Assembly: GCA_946406115.1 (NCBI GenBank)
Contig: OX291544.1
Location: 3,720,001-3,784,000 of the forward strand
Origin: Apoda limacodes
Lineage: Eukaryota > Arthropoda > Insecta > Lepidoptera > Limacodidae
Length of the DNA stretch: 64,000 bases
Direction: 5' to 3'
Positions 32,477 through 44,699 of the stretch are shown one piece after another (positions within the stretch are counted from its first letter, which is position 1; each line of letters opens with the position of its first letter). The notes beneath the pieces are model-generated. The model saw only the letters and a program-made list of their open reading frames with translations. It ran no database searches and was not told where the DNA came from. Made by a program: the position numbers and the translations under genes.

Positions 32477-33469
32477 TATTTAACTGTGTTTTGATAATTG
32501 ATTTATAATAAATTTAATGAAATCCACAAGAACATTTTGGTGTGTTAAAACGAGATTAACTAAAGATAAGTTAACCGGAGCTTGTGGAAACGGTCCTCAT
32601 AAAAATCTCAAAGCTCAATATTGGTTAATAAAGCAATAATCATCAAAACTTGGGACAGACACTACAGCAATACTCCGCGTGTTCCACTCACTGTACACAG
32701 TGCGGTGTGCGAACTCTGAACAACCCAGTTCAAAACACAGTGTTCGACACAGTGTGTTGTTAGTTTTAATTTAGAAAACATAGCAAGTTGCCAAGATAAA
32801 TTATAAAAAATAAAAACATAACATCTTGTTTTCAAGTTGAGTTAATTTCAGCAACGTTTTATGGTCGAACATTTAGTTCTGACTTATTGTTTCGTTAACA
32901 ACTTTTGTTGTTTGCGTATCTGGGGTGGAACAATTGTTATATAGCTGTTTTGTTTTTTTAAGTTTTATTTCTTTTTGTAGTTCAAGTCATAGCGAAAAAT
33001 ATGTGGAGATGGCTGACTGTTGAGGGGAGACAATGGTAATGTCGTTGAAGGAAGGAAAATAAGCTTCCATTCATTGTGAAGAATTCAGTATCTGTTTTTA
33101 TGCAGAAGTATTTTAACTTTATTTTCTTCTATTCTATTTATTCTAATATTGACAACATAGCTTCATTCTACCCATAGTATTAATTAATAAGAATGATGAA
33201 GAAGGAGTTTAACCTGAACTTAATCAAATATAGTAAAATCATATCACTTTTTAAAAGTGTAAGTAAAACGTTACGTTTAAAACCTTATGTTGAATCCACT
33301 GCTTAAATATGGAATGCTTCATATTTAACGAACCTTCCACACCCGATACAGGTTTAAACCTTAAAAAACAAGTAGCTATTGATAGTTTTGAAAAGTCGAA
33401 AAATGCCATTAGTAACATCTAAGACTTACCTATAAAAGATATTCGACTGTGTTATGTTTGTGTTATCGT
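32477..33469. other. AT-rich sequence
   Basis: CACAGTG-type motifs are clustered at 32692-32758 (CACTGTACACAGTG is a palindrome; ACACAGTGT recurs). Nothing else was recognised. Confidence 0.35.
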
Positions 33470-33700
33470 TTATCAGAAGTAAAATTAGGAGTTTCTCAAG
33501 GTTCTTTTCTAGGTACTTTTCTGTTGCATGTTTACATAAATGATTTGCATTTCTTACTGAAAAACATATTGTGTAGATTCTATTATTTGTAGATGATACT
33601 TCCCTTATATTTAATGTTGACAAAAGTAAATTATTTTGTCGACGTAAATAGTGCACTTGCACAAATCCCGAGTAGTTAACGGAAAAAAAATATCTAATGT
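33470..33700 (+). pseudogene. LINE reverse-transcriptase core fragment
   Basis: On the plus strand EVKLGVSQGSFLGTFLLHVY followed by INDL is RT motif B (consensus GVPQGSILGPLLFLIYINDL). About 30 codons further, in shifted frames, are a VDDT-type block and SLIFNVDKSKLF, the region of motif C. The P-to-S and other changes and the frame shift show decay. Clade is uncertain (Jockey/CR1 group). Confidence 0.6.
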
Positions 33701-34203
33701 TTTTAGGAATCAAACAGTAGGATGCTCAAACATTTTAGAATAATCTCTTGTATAATATATTTATGCTAAAATTGCATTCATTTACTAAAATTTGTGACCC
33801 ACGCAATGGATAAACTAAAAAAAATATTATAGCCTTAAATGTCAATAGAGTTATATGCTAGGTACGTACGTAGTATATGTAGGTACCTATATATTACTGT
33901 TTGGATTCAGAGAATTCCCTGTAACATGTATTCGTAGCTAGAGCGCGCATGATGAACGACTCGTAGGCAGCATTCTGCAATAATTTACCGATTGTTTTCG
34001 TCGCATATTCAATAAGGCATAACGTAAGCTTCGTGGGCACAATGTCTTTTCACAAAATATATATCTCTTGATATGTATCTGAATTAGGGAAAAAAATCTG
34101 CTTGTTCAAATCCTTTCGTTTTCAATAATAAGGTCAGCTAGTTCCATGTAATTCTTAGTCCAGACTGTTTCTCGTTGAGTGTATCTGGATCTCACATTTT
34201 ACC
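33701..34203. other. AT-rich spacer
   Basis: Nothing clear was seen. The left part may be further decayed LINE. Confidence 0.3.
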
Positions 34204-34308
34204 ACTTATTACGAGTATTCTTAAAGCTGAATACCGACAGGGGTCAAATAAAGCACCTTATTATTTGACCCCTGTCGGTATTCAGCTTTAAGAATACTCG
34301 TAATAAGT
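34204..34308. repeat. Perfect 48-bp inverted repeat with 9-bp spacer
   Basis: The left arm 34204-34251 starts ACTTATTACGAGTATTCTTA and ends GGGGTCAAATAA. The right arm 34261-34308 is its exact reverse complement over all 48 positions. The spacer is AGCACCTTA. Open frames crossing this site on the minus strand are created by the palindrome and are not genes. A perfect match this long implies very recent origin, or an artefact of read or assembly fold-back. No target duplication or transposon end was seen. Confidence 0.95.
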
Positions 34309-36604
34309 AATTTACCCCGTTTGCCAGTTCTTGACGGGCAATAATAAGTAGTAAATAAGTAAAAAATAAGACACGAATAAAATTTAAATGTAAGGAGGTA
34401 GATAATACTTCTGATTGATATAATATAATTTTGTACAAATTGCATGACACACATACATTTGCTTGTTAAATATCTGCCTCATATTTTTTTTTCAAGACAG
34501 TAATGTGTTAAAATAGGACTCAAAACCTCTAGGGTTAATAATCTGTAAAATAATGGTCCGAAATTTGTAACATGACACTAAATTAAATTAAAACATTCTT
34601 ATTTAAGAAAAAAAATTTGGATCTTGCTATAGATTTGTTTTTTCAACATCAACCATTAATCAAAACGAAATCAAACTCATATTATCTCTACATTTCCCCT
34701 AACTATGACTTCATAGATTTTATCCGTCAAAGGAAAAAACACTATATTTACTGATTGACCATATAAAAAACTGGTGATTTATCATTTTTATTGCGAGAAA
34801 AACATGTTTATGAGCATCTTAAGAGGGGTGAATTCAGGGCGGGCCAGGGGACTATTCTTATTATAGCGAGTAGTATTTTCTGTAATATAAATGATAAAAG
34901 TCGAATGTGATTTCAATTGAAGATGTATTTAAATAAATGAAATTTTTATTACAACTTCATCTGTTTCAATAATAGTGTCCGTAAATATTCGATTTTTATC
35001 TAGGAAAAGTTTATACTGCAGTAATACTTCAACTGAAAAAACAATCTGAAAATAATATGAATGGAAATAATATTAGGAAGCATGTGGACTAGCAATATGC
35101 TTATTTATTCCTTTGTAAGAATAAAGCCGTTTGCGGCCAAATTATATAATATTATAGTTAAATTACACAACTGCAGTAAATTATACGGGGTTTTGAAAGA
35201 CGGTCGCTAAAGTATGGGTTCAAGTAAGGGTCAGATACAGTTTTTGATAAGAATTAATGTAAGCGAAAAACGTTTTTTTCAACTGGGACATTTTTATTAC
35301 ATGGATATAGTAATAAAGCTTAAACTTAGTGCTTTAAAATAATTTTAGAATCAGCTTTCTACCATACGTGTAATAATAGATTTAATAAAACATGATGTAA
35401 ATAAAGATCTTTAAATTTTACTGTACAGCTCTTTATTTATTTATTATTTATTTTGAATGTTAAAACGAAAATGTTTGTTACTCAAACATCCGGATTGTTA
35501 TTCAAAAGGTGAATTGTTTTAGAAAAAAATTAACACACAGGTAGACCGTGTTCTGAATGAACTCATGGCAGAGATTATAATATGTTTATCCAAATCGAAA
35601 GTCCCGATGGGAATAGGTTCTTCCGCAAGATAAACTGCGCACCACAGCTAGTAACGAAATATATTTAACAGTGCCTTTTATTGCATAAAGACATAATGAA
35701 TAAGAGGATGTGAAAAACATTATATTTATTTGATTTCTTAGTATAAATAAACTAAAGCGCAATATTAAAATTTATCTCGTGTTTTTAGAATACCCCCCTT
35801 ACGTGTAGGATAAAATAATCATTGGCTACTTATAATGTCCTCAGGGGGATTGTTTCCTAACTATAAACGAGATATTGCGAGTGACGCCGCCCTAAAGTAA
35901 TAGGAAACTTTCCTCCATTTTTGTTGCTGAACTTACTGGGATTGATGTAACAAGGATTTATTTATTATTCAAAATTTTCGGGTAAAATTTTGAAAACTTT
36001 TGATCAAATTATTAGAAAACTAAGATTAATCTGCGTTTTATATTATTTAACTACTTCTAGTCTGTTTTGGATACTATTTTTAGGTTACTATAATTGGATG
36101 CTAATTACATAAATAATTGAATGTATATACTAACTGCATTTTAAAATCTTCATATAAACGCAATTTATCGATAATTTCGTATTGTAATCATAGTTTCTAT
36201 TTTTCTATAGAACATCATTGAGTAAAAAATATGACATATTAGTACTTATTACGGACGCCGAAAAATTACGATATGTTTACGGGCTGTTTTTATTGCCTTC
36301 CTTAAACATTAAGAGGATGTCGGAAATATGATATCTTAAGTAAAATTAATCGCATTTTAGTATTTACATTCAATAAACTCCTAATTAATCATATTTCTAA
36401 ATTTGCATAAACTTTCTTAAATTTATGATAATTTCAATGTGTTTATCTCATCGCAGTTTCTACCCCAGAACCTTTTTTCCCCATCGTTCATCGGTTTTAC
36501 AAGCTATGTAACCTTAACATATCTTTTATCTTTCGTTGATTCTACAAGCTACGTAACAAAATATGTCGAAAAACTGAGAAAGAAGTTAAATACATATCAG
36601 CTTC
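34309..36604. other. 2.3 kb AT-rich sequence with one family-B trace
   Basis: At about 35580-35655, GAAAGTCCCGATGGGAATAG and AACTGCGCACCACAGCTAGT look like a diverged reverse family-B fragment. Otherwise no coding or repeat signature was recognised on either strand. Confidence 0.4.
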
Positions 36605-36692
36605 TAGACAAATTCACTACGGTGTTTCATAAGGCAGTATTCGAGGACTAATCATATTCTTCATATATATAAATGATCTACTTACATGACTA
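36605..36692 (+). pseudogene. Small LINE RT fragment
   Basis: On the plus strand HYGVS-GSIRGLIIFFIYIN then DLLT matches RT motif B (GVPQGSILGPLLFLIYINDLL) with one stop. It runs directly into the family-B repeat on its right, so it is truncated there. Confidence 0.55.
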
Positions 36693-36846
36693 AATTGTCT
36701 GTATGGATGGATGTTTGTAACTCAATCACACTTTAACCACTGGACGGATCGGGATGAAACTTGGCATACATATAGATTAGGTCCTAGAATAGCATATAGA
36801 CTACTTTTTATCCCGAAAAATTCAAGTTCCCGCGGGAATAACTATA

Positions 36847-37744
36847 CACACCGGCACAATTAGCGGAACAGAAAAAAAAGTGAGACTATGAGATAATAAC
36901 GCATATATTTGACGAAAATGTTATTAGACACAAAATAACAAATTGATTAACATCTTTTAACACGACTTTGAAAAGTCATCGTTATTTTTTATTGAAAAAT
37001 TAAGAAATTTGAAATAAGTGAAATTTTTAGATGATTATGAACCACCACAAAAAATAAAAAAAAGTAAGAATTAAATGATTTAACAATAAAATAAAGCAAA
37101 ATTAATAACGAGTGTTTCCCCCTCTTGCTCTGATTACGGTTTCCATTCGTCTGGGCATGCTACAGATTATGTTATCGATGATTTCTTGAGGCAACCGCTC
37201 CCACTCCTCAAGTAATGCGTTTCCAAGTTCATTCAGATTGTTGGGGGGTGGCATTCTGGATTTAACCCTTCTTTTTAGCAAGTCCCAGACATGCTCTATC
37301 GGATTCATATCGGGGGAATTTGCTGGCCACTGCATCACCGGTATACCTAAGTGGCTCAGATATGCCTGTACCGATTGTGCACTATGAGCACGAGCATTAT
37401 CTTGCATTAGAATAAAGTCGTCACCAATAAATGGGGCAAATGGTACAACATGTTCTTCTAAAATGTCTCTGATGTATCGATCTGGTGTCATGGTCCCTCC
37501 TGTGACTATCACTATTTCCGTGCGAGCTCCCAAACATATCCCTCCCCAAACCATAATCGAGCCGCCACCATAAGCCACTGTGTGTTCAAAATTAGACTGT
37601 ATGCCACATATAGTCACCTTTGCGTCTCCATATTCGCTGTCTCCCATCGATCTGTTTTAAATAAACTCTGCACTCATCAGTAAAGAGAACCTGCTGCCAT
37701 TCGTTCAAATCCTTTTTTTGTGTTCCGCTAATTGTGCCGGTGTG
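36847..37744 (-). mobile_element. Internally deleted Tc1-like transposon with intact TIRs
   Basis: The ends are inverted repeats opening CACACCGGCACAATTAGCGG. The first 24 bp are identical at both ends, then one mismatch, then an A-run, giving about 32 bp. TA flanks both sides (36845-36846 and 37745-37746). Total length is 898 bp, whereas complete Tc1-type elements are about 1.3-1.7 kb. The missing part is the N-terminal half of the transposase. Near-identity of the TIRs suggests a fairly young insertion. With suitable transposase from elsewhere it could be mobilised as a non-autonomous copy (inference). Confidence 0.92.
37102..37698 (-). pseudogene. Tc1-like transposase, C-terminal half, DD34E
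   Basis: On the minus strand the frame begins right after the TIR with LNEWQQVLFTDECRVYLKQI (first Asp of the triad, codon at 37676-37678) and DGRQRIWRRKGDY. One frameshift near 37620-37640 leads to the longer frame ending at 37102: AYGGGSIMVWGGICLGARTE, then LMQDNARAHSA with the second Asp and SPDMNPIEHVWDLLKRR with the third acidic residue. Counting between the second Asp and the Glu gives 34 residues, the DD34E spacing of the Tc1 family. The DNA-binding PAIRED/HTH region is absent. The C-terminus RMETVIRARGGNTRY is complete. It is not functional, because of the N-terminal loss and frameshift. Confidence 0.93.
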
Positions 37745-37893
37745 TATATAACCGAGATTAAACGAATTATTAAAAATGCTTGATGTAGCAAACTTCATTA
37801 GTGTAATTAAGTATTAATACTGTGATTAAATAAAGGAGTTCCACGCCGATAACCGAATTTAGGGCGGGCGGAGCCGCTGGCAAAGTCTAGTTG

Positions 37894-38473
37894 ATAATAA
37901 TGAAATTGACAATCAACTAGAAATCAATGATTAAAAATATATTATTCTAAGGTTAAATCCTAATAATTTTAAAATAAATTTGACTACCACAAAAACAATG
38001 AGATTAAGACAAAATGTACGACCAAACTACATTGAAAAAATTGGTTCGGCAGCAAGTACCGTTCATGCAACTTCTCTTGAGAAAAATTCTTACAAAAAAA
38101 AAACACAAAATTTTCGGACCTATACCAATAACTTCTTAAGAGAAGTTAATTTATTATCTCAATATATAACTATTAATGAAAAAAATGTCTGTCGCACGTA
38201 CCCCGTATTATGATTATTTTATCTTTGCCACATTTAGTCATATTGACACAAATATAGAAGTAAAAACGACCGACCGTATTTTTAAGCATCACAGAACGCC
38301 AATCTTTGGCAGTTCAACAATTTACAGATGAAAACACGACGCGGCTATTCTACTTTAGTTTTTTTATAGTCGGTTGACAGACGGAACTTTACCTTAGGGA
38401 CACACAAACACATTTATAGTGCAAAAAACTAACTATTTGTGCAATTTATAAATTAGGACCAAGAGTATCATTG
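37894..38473. other. AT-rich sequence
   Basis: An open frame at 37980-38213 is lysine- and threonine-rich but shows no motif. Nothing else was recognised. Confidence 0.35.
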
Positions 38474-38530
38474 AAAAAGAAACTGGTCACGTGTGAGTTA
38501 GACTCGCGCACTGAGGGTTCCGTAATTAAT
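38474..38530 (+). repeat. Family-A head fragment
   Basis: AAACTGGTCACGTGTGAGTT then AGACTCGCGCACTGAGGGTT and CCGTA match the first two blocks of family A. The tail was not found. Confidence 0.65.
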
Positions 38531-39602
38531 ATGATTCTTAAAAGTTCTTTTAATAACCCAGAAATTGCTTACTTTGTTAATTCAGATATTTACCATGTTA
38601 TGTCAAGACCATACACTTTTATTTATATATTTATAGGTTTTCCTGCAATTTAAAAATAAAGAACTATTTTTATTATTTTTTTAAAATTTAGGCTTAATAG
38701 TTTTGGAGATAAAATGGGGAAATGGTAAATTTTTATCTATTTTCCGAAATATAATATAAACAAAACATAATAGTACTACTAATACTTACATAAAGTCCTT
38801 TCATTTGAATTATTACGCGGGACAGTTTGCGAAACTTATTTTTTTTATTTACCTCCAAAAGTGACCTTCAAATTCAAAAATAATTAATTTACGTTATATG
38901 TCGGTATTAGGGTTACAAAACAATCATATGTGTATCAAACTTCAACTTAATCGGTCCAGTGGATTTGGGGAAAATTGGCTTAGACACGACACCTGCTTCG
39001 ACTATATCGAAAATGTTGGGCAAAATCGAGGGCAAAAGTCGCACTAGACAACTAAAAAAGTCAAGACACCAAAACATTAGGAAGCAGACCGAAATCGCCA
39101 CTGCAGATCAGTTGTTTCGCGTGGCTAAAGGCACAGGCAGATTTACATTGCTGACGGTCAATCAAAGGTGGGCATCATAGGCCTAAAATAATTGAATAGC
39201 ATGTGCGAACATGATTTTTTTTACATTGTTTGTGATAAGTATTTTATTATGACAAAGACCTTAAGATCCGTAAGCGAATATGATAATGTAATACACAGCG
39301 GAGTAACAGCACCTCTGTTCCACGTAATTAATTTACACAAAACGATAAGGTTTACAAGCGCGGAATATGCGGGGCGCGAGCGGTGTGCGCGCTACGTGCA
39401 AGAGATAGCGAGCGCGAACAAAACGTCTTCTTGTGGTTAGGGCTGCCTCACAATTTATTTGGTTACCACATTATTTTGCCAAACAATATATGTCTGGACC
39501 TTTGTTATAATTGTGTAAAAAATAATTAATGTGGTAAAATAATTTAATATTTTGCGACAGTATGTAATCGTGATCTAGTCTTAAAGGCCAAAAATATTCG
39601 GT
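38531..39602. other. Intergenic sequence
   Basis: A GC-rich patch lies at 39355-39425 (GCGGGGCGCGAGCGGTGTGC). Open frames at 38959-39180 and 39192-39440 carry no recognisable motif. I do not call them genes. Confidence 0.35.
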
Positions 39603-39840
39603 CTGGGAAGGGAGTGATGTAGCGGACCATACTGTACCGCTCCAAGCAAGGCTGACGTCACGCGTCCTACATCGCGCTATCGAAGTTTCCTTCGCAGTTC
39701 AGGTTATATAGATACCGAAGCGCAAGTTAAGTGGACCACGGCGGTCCCCAGGCATAACATCTCGCCTGGCAGGAGATCTTCTCTTTGACGCCGCACCACA
39801 CATTAAATATGTATATTTGTAGTAGATAAATGCAGATATT
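39603..39840 (+). promoter_or_regulatory. LTR-like promoter segment with CRE and TATA
   Basis: A purine tract GGGAAGGGAG (39606-39615) is directly followed by TGATGTAGCGG, the usual junction of a polypurine tract and the 5' TG of an LTR. Downstream come a perfect CRE TGACGTCA (39653-39660) and a TATA-like TTATATAGATA about 60 bp further (39714). This is the layout of an LTR U3 region or another TATA promoter. The 3' LTR end, target duplication and any gag/pol were not found. It could instead be a host promoter. Confidence 0.35.
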
Positions 39841-41299
39841 ATATTTCCTAGATGTTTTTACGATAATCTAAGTTACTATTAAAAACATTAAAATAATATC
39901 TTATGGAGGTCTTTATTTATTCAACTTTTAAGACATGTATATGATAGTGTCCTGTTGCGATTATGAATAAGGCGCAAATCTGCAAATAAGCTACAATGTT
40001 AGCAAATCATTATAATGACCCTCATTCTTTTTTTCTATACCAGTTTGTCGTCTTACCTACACATTTATGATAAAAACGTCAAACTGAAAAGCAATGTAAG
40101 TGAGACCTAGTGAATTTAACTGACTTGAACTAAAAGTGATAGGGTTCAGTTGTGAAGAATCTTGTTCATCGTAGACCTAAATGATAATAAGCAAATACTT
40201 TGCTATAAATGGTATAATAATCAAGTGACAAAAAAAAATTTGAATGGAACCAAAACTATCGTAACAACCCTCGTGCAACCCGTCGCAAATCTTGCTCTAA
40301 TAAAATGTTAAACGCGCACTTAAACATTTGTAGAGTCGCGAGTAACGAGCGAGAACACCTTCTGAATACGAGAGCAGAGACGCGAAGATAACCGGCAACT
40401 TCACGAAATAACTCTTTTAGGGAAGATAACCGTAACGGCCGTCGTCGTCGGTAAGGCTCTAACATTTGCAGAATAAGCCACTTAAATGTAAATGTTGATA
40501 AAAGATCAGTTTTAAATTAGCACCTACTAGCAGTGTTTTCAAACCAAAGTTCTTAAACGATTAAAATTTATAACTTGGGTGTCATTCTTTGTTAATAACA
40601 AACATGTCTGTAAGTGGGTAAATATTCTTTCCGTTTGAAAACTAAATTTGGAACGACTTTATTTTTAGATTATGTGACTACTAATAACAGTACAATAAAT
40701 TAAGATCACAGCCCAGAATATTTACAAAGAACAAATTCGTTGCTGTGATGCCTAGAATGGATCTTATAAAAGACAAAATGTTATAAAAGATAATATATAT
40801 ATATGGTACATACAGTGTTACTAACAAAAAAATATGTGTATAGAAGAAAACAGAAGTAATTCATTTTTATTATTTCTGGTCTTCTATTCAAAACCCTTGT
40901 AACTTACCACTGATTATTCAAATTGCACCTCTATATCTAATAAAGGTTGCGAACTTTGGAGAAGTATCTTTGATATTTCTTTACTCTTTATATAACATAC
41001 GAAATTCGATATGAAATAAAACTTGATATGTAGCAAAGATATCAGTATAGTTTCCTGTAATTTGTTTTTATTAGACGATAGTTTTTACGGATTTTTCTGT
41101 ACATACATTTTGTGAATTTTGTTTATTTCTTACCAATTTTATTTGTTAACTATTGTTAGTAATTTTTCGGTACTTAAGATTAATGTTAGATGTTGTTTAT
41201 AGCAGAATCCAATAATAAAAGAGTGTTTAAGTTTTGTGTGTGGAATTTGGATTATATTATTCACGTAGGTCCTCAGCAAGTAACTTATCAGTTTCCTCA
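39841..41299. other. AT-rich sequence; GC-moderate patch at 40.25-40.46 kb
   Basis: The patch (GAGTCGCGAGTAACGAGCGA, AACCGTAACGGCCGTCGTCG) is CpG-rich but codes for nothing recognisable. A short TA microsatellite lies at 40791-40804. No gene was seen. Confidence 0.35.
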
Positions 41300-42250
41300 T
41301 GATTATTTAATTAAGCGTCTTAAGCTTAATTAAGCGTCTTAACAAATAGGGTTCTAGCTTTTTTGCACTGCATTAATGACATAGAGTAAATTTTAAGTTT
41401 GTTATACAATATGGCTGATTGTGCTCTGTATTGTTTAGATGCAAATACAGTTCGACATTTAACATATTGAATTACCTTGGAAGGGTTGCGTTTAGTTAGG
41501 ATGTTCTGGTCAATAGTCAAATTTTTGTGCCTTTTAAGAATTAACTTTAATGCATATAATTGTCGTACAGTGAGCACGTCAGCAAATTGGTATAGATCTG
41601 TGGTTTTGTATCTTTTATTTTTAAAGAAAATTATTTTCAAGATTGATCCAGATAGGTAATAATAAAGCAGAATCGATTGAACTAATTTCGTGTAAATGTA
41701 AATAATTAGATGACGGTCGGCTATGTGCCTTAAATGTTTAAAAAGCCAGGTTAGTTTTCTAAGCCGTTCACTTGTTTTTTCGATATGCGGGTACCAACTA
41801 AGTCTGTTATCAATAATGACACCAAGATACTTAGCACTAGTTACCCTCTCCAGTTTTTGACAGCTGCATATCTCATTTGAAAATAAATTACAAGTGTGGG
41901 CAGTGAGAGACAGAAGTTTTAGGCTGAGAATAATTTTGTAGTGAAAATGTGATATAGTTTGATTTTAATAACTTTAAAGTAAGTAAATTAGTCTTTAGCC
42001 ATTTTGTAACCCTTTTCAAACCTTGTTCTGCTTTAGAAAATACTTCAGACCAAGTACTTCCATGAAAAAGTAACGCTGTATCATCTGCGTATGAGTACAA
42101 CCGTCCATTGTCAAGATTTAAAGTGCTTAGGTCATTAATGTAAATTAGAAACAAGGTAGGTCCTAGTATACTTCCTTGTGGGACGCCGAACATAGTATTC
42201 CTACCTTCGCAGCTGTAAATTTTACTTTCTAACTTTACTTTTTGTGTTCT
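41300..42250 (-). pseudogene. 5'-truncated LINE with RT motifs B and C
   Basis: On the minus strand MFGVPQGSILGPTLFLIYIN then DLSTL (motif B) starts at 42193, followed by LYSYADDTALLFHGSTWSEV (motif C, YADD intact). Through a frame change come RVTSAKYLGVIIDNRLSW and YPHIEKTSERLRKLTWLFKH, then the C-terminal part IIFFKNKRYKTTDLYQFADV (41640) to a stop at 41326. The order and motifs are those of Jockey/CR1-superfamily LINEs. Everything 5' of motif B (endonuclease, fingers) is missing, the usual 5' truncation. A 17-bp direct duplication (TTAATTAAGCGTCTTAA) at 41308-41343 sits at the 3' boundary. Confidence 0.85.
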
Positions 42251-44699
42251 ATTGTGTTGGATAGTATTGGAATAACGTTCCTAGCTTTGTGTTTAGTAAC
42301 GGCCCAAATTAACGTGTATGCTAAAACTGCTACTTTCTAGTTACTAAAAATTTGATCGTTAACTTACGTAAATTTAGCATTACTTTAATGTAAAATTGAG
42401 GTAACTTTACTGCATATAAAAATTATTACATTGCGCTAGCTACTTATTCTAATAAATTGATCGATATTAAAGTTATTTAGTTACAAATAAAATTCTTCTA
42501 TTATGTCCGTATCACGTCAGTAGCAGTTGATATAAGCTATAACTCGCGTCTCAATCGGTAGCGGAATCAGATTCGCCGCGTCGCCTCCTATCTGCTGAAG
42601 TTTGCCAATAAATATGAGCGGAATCTGCATAACTCCCGAATCTTCGTCAAGTTATGGAGCCCGCCGCGGAAACGACAAGGAGCTATGTGACAAAGTATGT
42701 GGCATATTCAGGGTTAAAAATTATATTCCTAAAATGCTAATTTAAAATTTAAATAGGAATTAGATCTCTGAATCAAGCTTGTGTTCTCAATTTTTGACTT
42801 GACTTGTCTACGAGGAAAACAGAATTTTCCCGAATTGATTCAATAGCCACCTCCTTATTTACTGAACTGCGAGAGCGAGGGTATTGTTTTTCGCGCGTAT
42901 GCGTATATGGTGGTGGGTATTTGTAGTTTTATTTGTTCCCTCCTAGGGGCTCAACGGGTTGACTTTTATGTATACAAATATTTATTTTCATTACCATCAT
43001 TCTTTTCATGAGCTAAATCGTTTATGGAAACCTCTATAGTACGAATTCGGTTCTCGTTTGTGTAGTGGTGAGATTCGTTTCTCTTGGATGCTTAAACTAA
43101 ACAGCTATAAAAAAATATTAGTAATTATAGTTAATAAATTATAGCAATTATTTATTTTATTAGATGCTGTTTAAATGCAATAATTTTATTATTTAATTTA
43201 AGCGGCAAAGTCGTAACACTTGTGTAAGATTTGGTTGCAAAGACTAGATTGGTATCGAATGTTGGTAGTTTTAAAATTTGTAAATATATGGTTTGTTTTC
43301 AAGGTATTTTATTACGAAAAAAATTGATTCGTCCGTATTGCTGAAATTTGGTTATTAAATATAAAGAAAAAAATATCACCTAAATAGGTTGCAGTTTATC
43401 GTTTATACATTTTTGTGTTCATCGTCTGATGTAAATTATATAAATAAAACAGAAGGATAAAGGTTTGTCTTCTGCAAGAATTTGACTTTAGTAGCGGAGG
43501 ATGGCGTTCATTTTATGAAGAGATTCTGCATTATCGCCTAAATACTCAATATTGAAAATTGGTCGTCATAAAGTATGTTTCGTGCAATAACCTAGTCTCA
43601 TATTTTATTATTATTTAATCATTATATAATAATAATATTATTTTGAAAATAATATTGTTAAATATTTTTTGTAAATTAACAACTGAGTTTCTTTTTAAGC
43701 CGATTACCAACTTTCTTGTCGGCAAAAAAATATTTAGAACTCAGCGGCACATGTATTTAATTTAAAATCAATAGTCAAATAAATGATTGTCAACTATATA
43801 TTATATGTGTGTGTAACCAATGGTTCATTGGCAGATAACAAGAGATGTTTTCCTTCATATTTTTTGTTGTTTTAATGTCATATCCAAGTTTTCGTATTCG
43901 TATATCCGTTGTCAAAGTCAGTCGAGTGAACATAAGAGAGTGTGTGCGGAACCCTCTTCCTGCGTTACTCTCGCTAGAACAACTGTTTGTTTGTCCGCAA
44001 CGAGGAAGCTTATGTACCGAATATGCATATTTGTGTTCATAATATTCAAACTTTAAAGAAGATTCTTGTGTGCTGAATATAAATTTGTGTTAAGTATCAT
44101 AACTATATGTTTATAAACCATAAGTATTACTTGTTCTTTTTGAGTCTTCATTAAAATACCTTTCAAACACAAATCTAAAAAACACTCTAATGGTGACAAC
44201 AAATTTCATAACCACTGAACTGAATTGCTCGTATTATAAACATGTATTTCTCAAAGTGTAACATATATAGTGAAAACTATGCATTATAAGTTATAAAAAT
44301 TGCAGAATTGTGCTAAGTATTTATCTAATAGCAACTGTGACAGATCAGATGTTTTAGGAAAAGTCGAAAACTTTGACAAGGGAATCTACTGGGGTAGATT
44401 AAAACCGTATTTAGGATGCTTTCATACTAAGTATATAAATAATGTTATTTGTCATATACATAAAGACTTTAATTGAAATTAAACAAGATATTTAAGTACG
44501 GTTTTCAAGAAACTTAAATAATAAAATAGACCTGGGGTAATGACCTGTAGTAGCTGGGGTAAGCTTTCTTACAATGTTATCTATAGAAACAATGTGCTTG
44601 TCACCAATGTTAGGAAAGAAAAATTTGTTTCTTCCTTAAATAAAGAACTTGAAATTCTAGTGAACTGTAAGAGCTTATAACTTAAGCTACATAATAGGT
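42251..44699. other. 2.4 kb AT-rich sequence; GC-moderate patch at 42.5-42.72 kb
   Basis: The patch (TCTCAATCGGTAGCGGAATC, AGATTCGCCGCGTCGCCTCC, GGAGCCCGCCGCGGAAACGA) stands out in composition. Elsewhere nothing was recognised on either strand. Confidence 0.4.

Larger units (their letters stand above)
36693..37893 (-). repeat. Family-B repeat, reverse orientation, split by a Tc1-like element
   Basis: The right part (37745-37893) reads on the minus strand CTAGACTTTGCCAGCGGCTC then GGTTATCGGCGTGGAACTCC. The left part (36693-36846) reads on the minus strand CCGCGGGAACTTGAATTTTT, CAAGTTTCATCCCGATCCGT then CCAGTGG. Joined, they follow the order of the 20.5-kb copy. The break coincides exactly with the TA duplication of the inserted Tc1 element, so the repeat was there first. 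Confidence 0.8.

Noticed and set aside
34221..34454. Open frames across the 34.2-kb site
   Set aside because: They arise from the perfect palindrome and AT-rich flank; no protein motif.
37980..38213. 77-codon plus-strand frame
   Set aside because: Low-complexity K/T/N-rich, no motif, no context for a gene.
39192..39440. 82-codon plus-strand frame next to a GC-rich patch
   Set aside because: No recognised family, no splice or promoter context; likely chance.
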